A DNA stretch of 64,000 bases from Macrostomum hystrix (taxonomy: Eukaryota; Platyhelminthes; Macrostomidae), in NCBI GenBank assembly GCA_950097015.1, contig CATNEN010000007.1, forward strand, positions 13,231,001-13,295,000, in the 5' to 3' direction. Under the pieces are notes generated by a model. That model made no database searches. It had not been told where the DNA came from and worked only from the letters and a program-made list of their open reading frames with translations. The position numbers and the translations under genes were made by a program. Position 1 is the first letter of the stretch; every line of letters starts with the position of its first letter. Shown piece by piece: positions 43,095 through 53,395 of the stretch.

Positions 43095-46000
43095 AGTAAA
43101 AACTGCAACTGCTGTTGCTGTGGTAGTATTTGCTGCTGATGCATCAGAGGTCGTCCATATTCGTCTTGCATTAACTGTGGTGGCCACACTGACAACTCTG
43201 AGTTCGCAAATGCCTCAGGCTTCGGAACGGGTGCGAATTCAGGAGGCGGCTCTGCAATGGGTATAATAGTCGACAGTGTTGATAAGGGAACTGTTCTTAG
43301 TCATTTATATATTGATGGGTTGCGATAGGGGGCCTCGCAGCCAACTCGCGGCTTCTTACCCTTCTTAGGTTAGGTCCTGACAGACAACTTAATTAGCATT
43401 TGCATTTTGGAGAGGACTGCTTTGCAAAAATTGACGTGTTTGTTCGCCAGTTCGACAGCTATTCATTCTACGCATTAGCATTAGGCATTGAAATTTAAAC
43501 GCTAACGTTGCGTAAGCTTTGTAAGCTTTGCAAGCGTTGCGTAAGCTTTCGGTAACTGTAGTGACACCAAAACTGTCTATTTTTAGCGCATTAAAATTTG
43601 TGATTCAACGAAAATTGCTGGTGCAATCACAAGAACCGGGGTAGTCGGTCGACGCGTCGGTCGAGAGCGGTCGACGCGTTTGCCTCACTCCGAACAGCAC
43701 AGGCACAGCGAAAGTGTACACAGCTTGACGATTAGAAAGTCACAGCAGATGTGTACAAACTTGTGTGAGCGTGTGCCTGCGTTCGATATCTGTGTGCGTG
43801 TGTGCTCAGGAGTCAGCGAAATCGGCAGAATTGCCTCCTCACTGGGTACGGGTCTAGTGTCACCAAATGATGTGCCGTTGCCCGCAGCCCTCCTGCAACT
43901 ATTATTATTATTATCACAAGGACCACTGTCACAATAGCCACAGCCGCAACCCAGTAACCACCCGACGACAGCACCAGCTGCAGCAATAACACCCGCGCAC
44001 ACATACGCAAGCACAAGTAGACACAAATAGTATGCATACTGTCCAACCCAACCAAGATCGGCAAAATATGGACTAAGTCAGTGTAGCGGATTTTTGTGGT
44101 TTTTAACTTGCTATTAAAAGAAATTGAGCTGCTGTTCTTCTGCTAAAATATTTGCCTTTCGCTAAATAAACGACTTAGTCAATCTTCTGTGGTATTAAGG
44201 CCTTAAGCTTTAAGCTTTCCCTAAGTTTCTCCTTCTGTTCTAATTTATTCCTCCTTAGGGTGTGCTGATACAAAGCAAGAAAAACTGCCTGATGTCAAAT
44301 GAGCTCTCAGTACATTGCGGCAAAGATCGGAATGCCAGAGAGAAGGTAGCAGCAAGGAGACAGCGGAAAAGTATTCGAGCGTTCACAGGTTAGTATAATT
44401 AACAACTCTGTTTGAGACGATGAGAGCAGCCAGCCTGCAAGCTAGTTCTTAGCCAACATATTATTATAACTACGATTTGGCAATGCATGTGTTGAATCTA
44501 AAATACTCGTATGTTCTTGAATGCTCTAACAATGCTCATAAGTTCCAATAATAACGATTAGTGATTTAGTGATGCAATAATGTGTATTTGAGTTCGAAAG
44601 GGTCTTTTAACTGAATTCAATGCCCCATATGTCCCTACTCCAACTCAGTTCTCAGTATAGCCCACAGCAAGTTTCCTTTAATTTCTCTGGCTTAGGTAAC
44701 GGGCCAGGGAGCAGAAGAGGAAGCAGGCCAAGAATCAGGTGCTTGAAATGCAGGCGAGTCGGGAAACACGTTATTCTTACATTTTTTTCTATTGCAAGAC
44801 TGTCGAGCACTCTGAAGAAGAGAAAACAGGATGAAGTGATGCGGGACTTCTCTTCCGTTCGCTCATTTGCACTTTGCATCGTCGTGGCTAGACCATGTTG
44901 CTGGCTTGGATAGGATGGGAAGCAGTACGGGCTAGGGCTCGTAAACTGGATGGAATGCAGTGAAAAGGTAGGAATGATGAAGGAGTGTAGGGGTAGTGAT
45001 GATACTGGCGATGGGGGTTTGGGATCTTATGTAAACTGCGACAGTATGGTGCCGAGGGCATCTATAGTAATTAATTAATAATGTAGAACAAGGACCAACA
45101 GCAGAGCAAACACGCCAATTTGGGAGACCATCCCCTCCCCAATGCGGTAAAGGGACTACTGGAATTCCCCTCTGGCTCTCATTCCCTGAATTCCTCATAC
45201 AGCCTCCTATTCTATGCTTTCCGTCCTCATCTTATAGAGCCACCTGGCCCTTTACAGAGCCTTTGGCTCACTCTTCCAGGTAAAGCGATTGTAAGCATCT
45301 CGGAAAATCCACTCTTTTAGCGTTTCAGCAACCGGTTCTGGCCGTCCTGCTGGCTGTGCATCTGTAATTCAATTTTAATTTTTTACGCTCTTCCCTTTAC
45401 TACCATCCATCCTACCATCCATCCCTTTCCTACAATTTACAACGTTTTCTCGCATTAAGAGGTATTCGCGGCGATTCCCGCGCATAAACTGCGATTCTCT
45501 CGCATTAAATGCAATTCCTTCGCTTTAAATGCGATTCCCTCACATGAACTGCGATTATATTGCATTCAGCATGACCAGTTTTCACTAGTTTCTCGCATTT
45601 TCTTTTTCGATATTTAGTTATGTTCAATCTATTTTTACGCTTAATAATTTTCAGCAAAATTTACATGCTCCCTTTCCCATTCATTGAATTCAGATTAAGA
45701 GCATGCTATGATAATTGAAACATTTTTTAGTTTTTTTCCATCGCTATTAAGAAAATAAATATCTCGTTCTCGTAAAATCTCGCAGTTAAATAAAAATTGG
45801 CAATCTAAATTGTCACAGCTTTTGCAAGGAAAGCCTCAATAAGCTGATGAACTCACCGAACGCAAGCTGCCATGCAGGGGTTCCGAGAGCCACTCTACCT
45901 GGGTGAGCAGCGTAGTAATATTGGTCGGTGGCACGCCAGTAGGTGTCGCTGGGACAATGCTGATGTGTCGGCTGCTGCGGTTGGTAGACTGCGGCTCCAA

Positions 46001-47126
46001 GCGACCGCTGGTGTCGAGGCGACCCATACTCGTCTTCCTCACCAGATGAGTACGAGGGTCCTGGTCGGCGTCCGCGACTGCCGTAGATGCGATCAAGCGC
46101 ATGCAGTTCGGAGTCTGAGCAGTATTCCTGCAGAACGTAACCAGGCCGAGATGCCGAAAATCGCTGTTGCAGAGCCGGTGCGTCAGTCAGAGGCTGTGCT
46201 GGTGGGTCACACTGCACGGCTGAGTCGCGGTATTCAACAGACGGCGACAGAGGTAGCCGTCGCTGTCCGAATCGACCCGGTTGGGCAGTGGGAGAGCTGG
46301 CTGTTGAGCTCACCTGCCGTTGCTGAAAGACGGCAGATACTGGGGTCCGAAGTCCGGGTCGAACCATACCGAACTGCATCAGACCAGCCCTTGTCTGCCC
46401 GAACTGCTGTAGGCAGGGTTTTGGGTGTACTTGCACTAAGTGTTGCTCCGGTGCAAAGTGAACAGCACGTTGACCTTCCAGATCTCGTGGGTCCCTAGAA
46501 TTAGCTGAGTTTTCAGAGCTGAGTCCGGAATCATTTGAGTCCTCGCCCGCTTGCTGCTCGAGCTGCAGTCGCCTCAGTTCCAGAGGCCGATGCGCTAGCT
46601 CCTCTGGATGATGTGGCTGACCCAAGTCTGGCCTCCCTCGGCGCTGCATAATCAGTGTAGGAAATTCGTCGTCTTCTTCCTCGGATGTCGATCCGCCAAG
46701 TTCGGCCAATGCAGCCGGAGCGTGAATCACAAACAGTGGTTTGCTGTCCTGCTGCAGTTGCTGCTCCTCCTGCTGATCTAGCTGTTCAATCGATTTTCTG
46801 CGTCTAATGTGCAGTTTGAGAGTCCTAGGAATCGACATCAGGACCACCACATCGTCGATGCCAGAGTTGCGTAGATCTACTCCGTTGACGCCTAGAATTT
46901 CGTCCCCGACTCGAAGCAGCCCCTGCTGGCCAATGTAGCTGGTCTCACTAAGCCTCGATATAAATATGCCAGACGGCTGGTCAATACCTCTGCCTTCTCG
47001 AATGTAGAAGCCTAGGGTCTGGCCTGGTTGTTTTTGGATGTCCACAATGCGCTCTTCGATTGCCTGCTGAAGTAGCTCGGATTTTTCTATTGCCTGCTTT
47101 TCTAGTCCACTGCGTCTACTGGTCAT
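39760..47126 (-). CDS. SYD-1/RhoGAP100F-like synaptic RhoGAP (PDZ, C2, RhoGAP; 3' end unresolved)
   Basis: Orthologue of C. elegans syd-1 and Drosophila RhoGAP100F (vertebrate SYDE family), a presynaptic assembly protein that stimulates or binds Rho-family GTPases. Minus-strand exons 47126-45857, 43251-42067, 41664-41504 and 39973-39760 join with consistent phases to about 943 residues. Order: PDZ near residues 28-112 (GQTLGFYIREG, LRVGDEILGVNGVDLR); a Gln/Pro/Ser-rich disordered region; a poly-Gln run; a C2 domain (GVLRVHVIAGVGLHS, DLYCLLELDS); then RhoGAP with arginine finger GIYRLSG, FLCELPEPLF and MLSILDCLPPANQ. It ends in KMTTGQLAACLGPLL and SDVLKYILEIWTE. The final donor carries one base, so at least one further exon exists. 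The ATG at 47126 is the first in frame after an upstream stop. The joint at 41504 needs a GC-AG intron. Confidence 0.9.
39974..41503. other. SYD-1-like intron 3
   Basis: Contains an isolated plus-strand ATG frame at 40920-41183 (87 codons) with no recognisable family; probably chance. Confidence 0.5.
41504..41664 (-). CDS. SYD-1-like exon 3 (RhoGAP core)
   Basis: Encodes VLKDFLCELPEPLFTNALY through LMLSILDCLPPANQ, the standard continuation of RhoGAP. Acceptor TCACACAG. The end at CAG|GCACGT is chosen because it gives PPANQ|ETLLTLLDHL, which matches the family in length and frame; the nearby GT option breaks the domain. Confidence 0.85.
42067..43251 (-). CDS. SYD-1-like exon 2 (poly-Gln, C2, start of RhoGAP)
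   Basis: Acceptor TACCCATTGCAG completes the Glu codon. Encodes PPPEFAPVPKPEAFANSEL, the poly-Gln tract, the C2 domain and the start of RhoGAP with the arginine finger. Ends ADIHAITG with a one-base carry at GTAAGC. Confidence 0.92.
43056..43096 (-). repeat. (CAG)n tract coding poly-glutamine
   Basis: About 13 consecutive CAG codons on the minus strand give a Gln run in the SYD-1-like protein, flanked by further Gln-rich sequence. Confidence 0.95.
43252..45856. other. SYD-1-like intron 1
   Basis: Phases of the flanking exons fit directly, so no exon is required here. A minus-strand 113-codon frame at 43685-44026 and others lack support. A degenerate repeat of GCGATTCCCTCGCAT-type units lies at about 45447-45570. 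Confidence 0.55.
45857..47126 (-). CDS. SYD-1-like exon 1 (PDZ domain)
   Basis: Encodes MTSRRSGLEKQAIEKSELLQ, then the PDZ domain (VDIQKQPGQTLGFYIREGRG to RTLKLHIRRRK), then a long low-complexity region rich in Gln, Pro, Ser and Tyr. Ends one base into a Glu codon at GTGAGT (complement at 45851-45856). Confidence 0.9.
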
Positions 47127-49828
47127 CGTAAACGTTGACGCGGGTTGACGAGAACTCGGCTAGGCCGCCGGTGGGTGCGGGGGTTGGCAGTCGTCGCAGG
47201 GCAATCCAGTGGTCAGAATCGTTCGGCCAATCAGCATACAGCTTGAGAATCTGAGGAAGATCTGAGGGAATGAGGGTAGAGGGTAGAAGATTCATGCACT
47301 GGAGTAGGAGAGCTGGGGAATGGGATAGGCAGTGGCTGCCGGGATGCCTAGTACTGCATAGGCGCGGGTGTCGGATATTTCTGAGCGGGGCTAGAAAGAG
47401 AAGCTCCAACTCTTGTCCCGACAACCACAGCTCCCTTGCAGGTCCGGAAGGGGTGAGAGTGGGGAAGAAGCGGGCTGGATAGGGAGAAAGAAAATGGGGC
47501 CCGGTACAGCGTCAGACTCAGCCGCCCTTTCCGTCTAACCCATCACTCTTCTCCCGTCAGTTGCGATCCGTCAGTTGCGAAGGATAGAATAGAAGGGAAG
47601 GCGCGGCGCGAGTTGTACGGATTTGAGGGTGCAGAGGAAAGCAGAGGGGAAGGAACTGCGTTTTCCAATTGATCCGAAAGGAGAGACAGGCAGGTCACGG
47701 CTGAGCGGACGGTGAGAGCAAGGCCTGCAGCAATTGGGGAGATTGGCGGCCGCTGGTGCAGCTCTTATGCGGCGTTCGCTGTCAATTCTTTTCTCCCTCC
47801 GACGGTTCTCCAAAAAACCGTACTTTGTACTTGGACTCTTGACTAGAAGCAAATACTGCTACTAACTTTCAGCTTCTTCAGTTTACTTTCATCTTAAAAT
47901 TTGCACACGCGTTTTACGGTGAATGTATTCTAGCTCGTACAAGCCAAGAAGCAAGAAGTGCTCGTAAGAAGCAGAACAAATAGAGAGTGAACGAGTGACG
48001 GTCACACACGTATATGATATATATAAAAGAACGCCGTTAAGGCCAAGTCTATTGTTTTCGCTCATAAACCCCTTCATTCATTGACCATCTTTCTAGTTTC
48101 CCCGACTCTGAGCTCCCTGCCAAAGTCGTGCAAGAATTGGTATACGCTGTCTCTCAAGCGCAAAAAGCACTGCTCGCTTGCAATCTTCGATTAGGAAGTG
48201 GCCGTGTCGAATCTGATTATCTGGACTATTGAGCAGGGTATCTCTTGTCCTTCATCTCCCTATCTAGCCGCAAACTGACCAAAGAGCTGTGCAGCTCTGG
48301 TGATTGATTGGGTGGCAATAGCCCATTATTTTTTCTAGAGAATAGATGTGGTTGATGGACTGAGCAATGAGCGCCACAAACTAGGCAGGAAATTAAGTTT
48401 TTTCCTGTCTGCCCCTCTGCACGCAAAGATAATGCTGAGGATGGGAGCTAACTAAAAGTCGAGATAAGATAAGCCCCTAAAACTCGTATAATCGAGATTT
48501 TTTCATGCACAAACAAATTTCTTCGAATAGTCCTACTTGCAGTACTACATTCAGATTTTTATACACCACTGCCGCCCACATATGCTAAAACACCCACTAG
48601 TTCTAAAAATTTCTATGATCTGTGCTGCCGCCTATCCGCCTAGTCATCACGTTAAGTATAGTTAGATGTGTAAATAAGTGCAAATAACGTTATACTACCT
48701 GTGGTCATCACCTGGGAGTTTGCTGCATAAATGCTTGTGGCCATAAATTGTCTATGTGGTATGCTATGTGTAACTATTCCGTCCCCTGCATGAGTGAGAA
48801 CTAACGGAAGAAAGGTATAATATGCATGGGATGTATTCCTCACTTGCCCGCTCTGTGTTATTTTATGTTACGTTACGTTATGTTATTATGTTATTATGCT
48901 ATTTATGTTATTTATGTTATTATGTTATTTATGTTATGCTTAGTGTTTGTGAGCTGTCTATGATAAAAAGTTCCGTTTATCGCCTCGGGCGAGTGAGAAA
49001 TAAATCATTTATTTCCTGGGGCAAATAAATGAAATGCTTTAAGACAGCCTGCGTTGGCGGGGAAGCAGGGAATACTAACTGACTTTGGAGTGAAATCATC
49101 TGTTATTTACTCCAAAAAGCGTTTTGAACTGACTGGAAGGGATATTAGGGGACAGTCATAGCGATGCACTGCGTAACCGATTTCAGGGTAATATAAGCAA
49201 CAATTTTTATATAATCAAAGCAACTATATATAATGTATGATAAAATACTTTTATTTTATATATAATAAAAGCAACAATATATGTTTGAAAAATGTCATTC
49301 GCACATTTTTAAAGGCGCTCTAAAATAAAAAGCTTAATTTTATGCAGATAGAAGGGAGAAGCGTCTCTCGGGAAGAAATCGGTACAGTAGCAGGCTACTG
49401 GATCAGCTCGCAGATCCCTGCCCAGCTTACTCCTTGCACTAGCACAGCATTTTATTAAGGAACGCATTATGCGAAGTAATGGGTGGGCATACTCCGCATA
49501 AATGAAGCCTGACCGCATGTTTACTTCACAGAGAGTCGAAACGGGACGATGCAAGTTACCGTCCCAGCAAATTCATTCACTCCACACCAAGTAAGAATAG
49601 AGTTCTCATGAAAGAAAGTGCATGAAAACGAGTTGCTTCAGCTTACAGGTAGCTAACTAAATTGAATTAACGACTTAATGCGTTGGATTTTTTTCTCAGA
49701 ACTGTTGCAAAACAGGGAAACTATCACTAATGCAAATTTTGTTCGGTCAGGAGTAGTGGAAGTGTTGTCTTATAATTAAAAGATGCAGCCATGGCCACCC
49801 CTAAGCACTTAAGGGTTCCACGTCTGGC
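47127..49828. other. Upstream region of the SYD-1-like gene, no further gene recognised
   Basis: A minus-strand frame at 47116-47261 after a good acceptor (AGATCTTCCTCAG) encodes ILKLYADWPNDSDHWIALRR and ends at TAG ten bases inside the PDZ exon's first codons. It may be a 5' UTR exon or chance. (TTATG)n-like microsatellite at about 48863-48950. Confidence 0.4.
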
Positions 49829-50646
49829 TTGATCAACCCTCCCTCTCTGACAATAGTTTTATTGAGGATGCAAATCAGCGGTACCATTTTTACTCGGAGA
49901 CGCAACATCCGAAACACCGATTGGACGACCTACATGGCTATCCTCGAATCCCACCTGCAGGAGTTTACGGAGGAAACTCCTCCTATCAATAGCTTTGAGG
50001 AGGTGGATCTTGAGGCGGAAAAGCTCACCCTATCCGTGCCTACAAAGGCAAATCCTCAGCGCCGTGGTGCATGGAACCCGGACCTGGGGAAGCTGAGACC
50101 TTCAGTGCGAAAACCCTGCATCGCCGTGCCATGAAATATGAGAGTCCGGATGATATGGAAATCTTCCGTCCTGCCTCGAGGGACTTCACACGAGAAGTCC
50201 ACATGGCCAAGGAAAGTAAGTGGCGACAATTCTGCGACGAATTGGACAAAAAAGCCCATTTCTGGGCTAGTCAAAGCGCTTACTATGGATAAAATGTCCA
50301 AACTTGCCATGATAAAAAATAAAGATGGCTCTCTAACTAAAAAATCACAGGAGGTGCTCCAGCATATGCTGGGCAGTTTCTTACCTTCGGTTCCCATCGC
50401 CAACACGGAGCCAAACTACTCACTGGAAGGCGCCAACCTGGCGGCGAACATCATCAATGAAGACATTATTGCTTGCGCAGTTAGGACCTTCAAACCCTTC
50501 AAGTCTCCGGGACCGGACGGCAACTACCAAATACTCTTTTGTGAGGCGGCGAAGATCCAGAAGTTCCGAAGTATTACCTGCAACCTGATAAGGTCGACTG
50601 ACAGCTCTCTTCATGCGATCATGAGATTATTAAGCGGGCTGTGCTA
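49829..50646 (+). pseudogene. Non-LTR retrotransposon remnant (endonuclease end to start of RT)
   Basis: Successive frames read through the linker between the endonuclease and reverse transcriptase of a Jockey/CR1-type LINE: RRNIRNTDWTTYMAILESHL, KESKWRQFCDELDK, MIKNKDGSLTKKSQEVLQHM, and the RT opening motif FKPFKSPGPDG. Frameshifts near 50090 and 50280 and a stop at 50646 break it. It is dead; the clade is a guess. Confidence 0.75.
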
Positions 50647-52884
50647 GGTGACGGCTACGCCCTTGCTCACTTTCTCGACATTCAGCATATGCATGTCCTA
50701 TGTATAGGTCCTATAATTACTTATCTCGGGCCGAACTTGAAGCGTGTAAACCCTAAAATTTCAATCAGCCAATGCGCTACATTCGGGCCTCCCGCAGTGC
50801 TGAACTCCCCTTTCCAGGGGGAAACATAGCTGCCGGCACCTCGAGGGACCTCGGCGATGCCAACTCTTCGCTTATGATGGCGCATCGGTCGTTCAGGGTT
50901 TACCGGAATGGGCGGCATCGCCTTCCCGGACGGCCCTGCTGCAAAGTCAAAGTCAAGCTGTCTTAATACCGAAACTAGGGCATGTGCATTCTGAGTTTCC
51001 TAAAGTGGAATAGCTCTGAGAGGGTAGATTTTCTTGGACATAAAAATTTCATGAGGCATTTTTCCAGACTCGAAAATATGTATTGTTACTACCACAATAC
51101 AACCACTTCGTTTTGTTGGTCCTCCCTTGATAAAGCTTAACGTGCAGCAAGTCTGCATAATGCAGCCACTATATTGGTTGCGATTCATTCCTTGCATGGT
51201 CTGAGACGGGACGGTGAGCAAAAAATCTAAAAGAATATCCTATTTGCCCCATCGAACAGGACAAAAACAGGCTGGGGGCTGTCAATAGAACTCCCTGGTG
51301 TCATCAAATGGGAAGTGAAATTTAAACTATATACTGACTGAAATGAAATAAAACATGTGCTTTTTTGAAGATCGCCCTATTCTTTTGACTAGAATTTTTA
51401 GGAGCTCGTCCTGCACACTAGAGAGGCGCAAACTTAAAGCGCAGAAAATTGAAGCTACCCGAGGCACTCCAGTTTGGCCTATCGAGTTCTTATAACACGC
51501 TGAAAACTGTTCCCATTAAAACATTGAACTGCAAATAGTAGTTTGATATATAGGAATTTTTCTATAACTTTCTTCAATATTCAGGAGGCCGGGCAAGGGA
51601 AAACTGGCAAAATACTGTTCTCATTCATGAGCCATCGACAGTTCCCAGCAATTGCACAACCAAATCGCTCAGTGCAATAATGCTGTACACGCATCAGCAA
51701 TGCTATAAGAATGAAAGGGAAATTAAAGAGTAGTAAGACTATGAAATGTGAATGGGGCAGAGGAAAGGTCATTTATAATAGCCACTCAGAGTCCTTCTTA
51801 GTCTGGCTTCCTTGTTTGCGATGCCTGAAGCTTTACTCTGTCCGGGAATTCTGGAAGCTGGGATTCGTTTGCAAAAGCAGAGCGAACGCTATTGTTGCCC
51901 CCACTCCCCCTCCAAATACAGGAGCAGCGATCGATTCACTGAGCCTCTGACCTCTAGAAAGATTTCCCCACAGACACAGGTCCTCTTTCTTTTCTATTTC
52001 TTTCCTGCAGTGGATTGACGATCCCTCACCCTTGCGTGTCTGATGTCCGCACGCAAGCTGAGAAGCGGATGGCCGTGCTTGAAGAGTGCTCGAGTGTCCA
52101 GCTGATCCCGTGGATTAGCTTCACTCCGCGGCTCGCTTTGCACTCCCTCAATTCGTGCTGCCTCATCCCATTGCGTTCAAAGCTTCTTGCTGGACCTTTC
52201 TTAGTGCGAGATCCCATGGGGCAGAAAAGAGAAACGCTGTAGCGTCCTTGCTAGCAAGGATTTGCCGAATTTTCAGCTGAGCAAATAAAAGTGTGTGGAC
52301 ATGCACAGAAACTGGCTAGAGGCAACAATCCCTTCGTAGATGCGTCTGGAAAGGTTAGAAGGTTATTGTGCTTCATGAGATTTTGACAAAACGGTGACAG
52401 TTTCAATGGCGGCAAAAACTTGGCGAAAGCTGAGCTGGCTAGGAAGTGAGAACTTGACAACTTAATGAACCTGACAACTATGGTCCATACACAGCACAGT
52501 AGGCTTGTGTAAGTAGGGCAGAGCCGATTGTACCTGAATGTACATGAATGTACTCTGACTGTACCAAGTTTGTTTCCAACCCGAAGAACAGGGCCTCCAG
52601 CAGGCGGCAGTGCGGTATTGCGCTAGAGGGCACAATGCCCTTAATTGCAATAGTCTCCTACCGGGCCTCAACGCGCTTCTACTCAGCCTTCAAAACGGCT
52701 TCCGGCAGATCCAAAACTGAGCGCCAATCTTCAAGAAAGTATGGCTACGGGCTGGTTCTAAGCTCTCGATATCCTGAAGTCTCGTATGATGATGTTATAG
52801 CACTAAAGAACCACTAGTAGTTGACTACTTTAGTAGTCCTTGATCGCACTTAATCCCTGTTGTGACCCCCGCTGCCGCTTAACG
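50647..52884. other. Unassigned stretch between the two LINE pieces
   Basis: The RT palm is not recognised here. The stretch contains several small frames without identity. It may be an insertion into the LINE or diverged sequence. Confidence 0.35.
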
Positions 52885-53395
52885 AGCTTTTTCTAGGCTC
52901 AGCGAAGAGGGTGCCCGGGTCGGCCTGGTGGTCAACGCTCGAAAAACGAGGTTCTGCCGTGAGCACCGACACCGTCCCGCACTAGCTCTGCCTATTGGAT
53001 GCCACATCTCAGTAAGCGAGGGTTTTTCGTACCTGGGCTATCAAGTCATCAGCCCAGACTCCATCGTGTCCGACAAGAGGAACCAGGCCTGACGCGCTAC
53101 ACACTTATTCAGGAATGTCTTCACTTATCCGCAAGAGACAACCTTAAGTGCATCTCTTGCGCGCAGACGTGGAACCATCGTCCTTCACGGCACGAAACAC
53201 GAGAGCAGGCCTTGGGCGCGCTCGACAGGTCCCTGATATGCCCTGGGCTTGCACGAACAAGAGAGGCTTCCGTCCAGAGAGCTGATGGCCCGCGCCGGCG
53301 TTCCGTACTCTGCGCCTGCGTCGCCAGATGCTTATGGACCACTCCTGAGGAGTTACGGTCGCTCAAATACCGCTGGTGCTGACCCTCCTGACGTT
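52885..53395 (+). pseudogene. Non-LTR retrotransposon remnant (RT thumb region)
   Basis: Reads RLSEEGARVGLVVNARKT, then FSYLGYQVISPDSIVSDKRN, a pattern typical of the C-terminal side of LINE reverse transcriptase (hydrophobic-G-L-x-hydrophobic-N...KT, then F-x-YLG). Stops interrupt it. Same strand and order as the piece at 49829-50646, so probably the same element. Confidence 0.7.

Noticed and set aside
43685-44026. Small membrane protein on the minus strand
   Set aside because: Within an intron whose flanking exons join in phase; low-complexity and unsupported.
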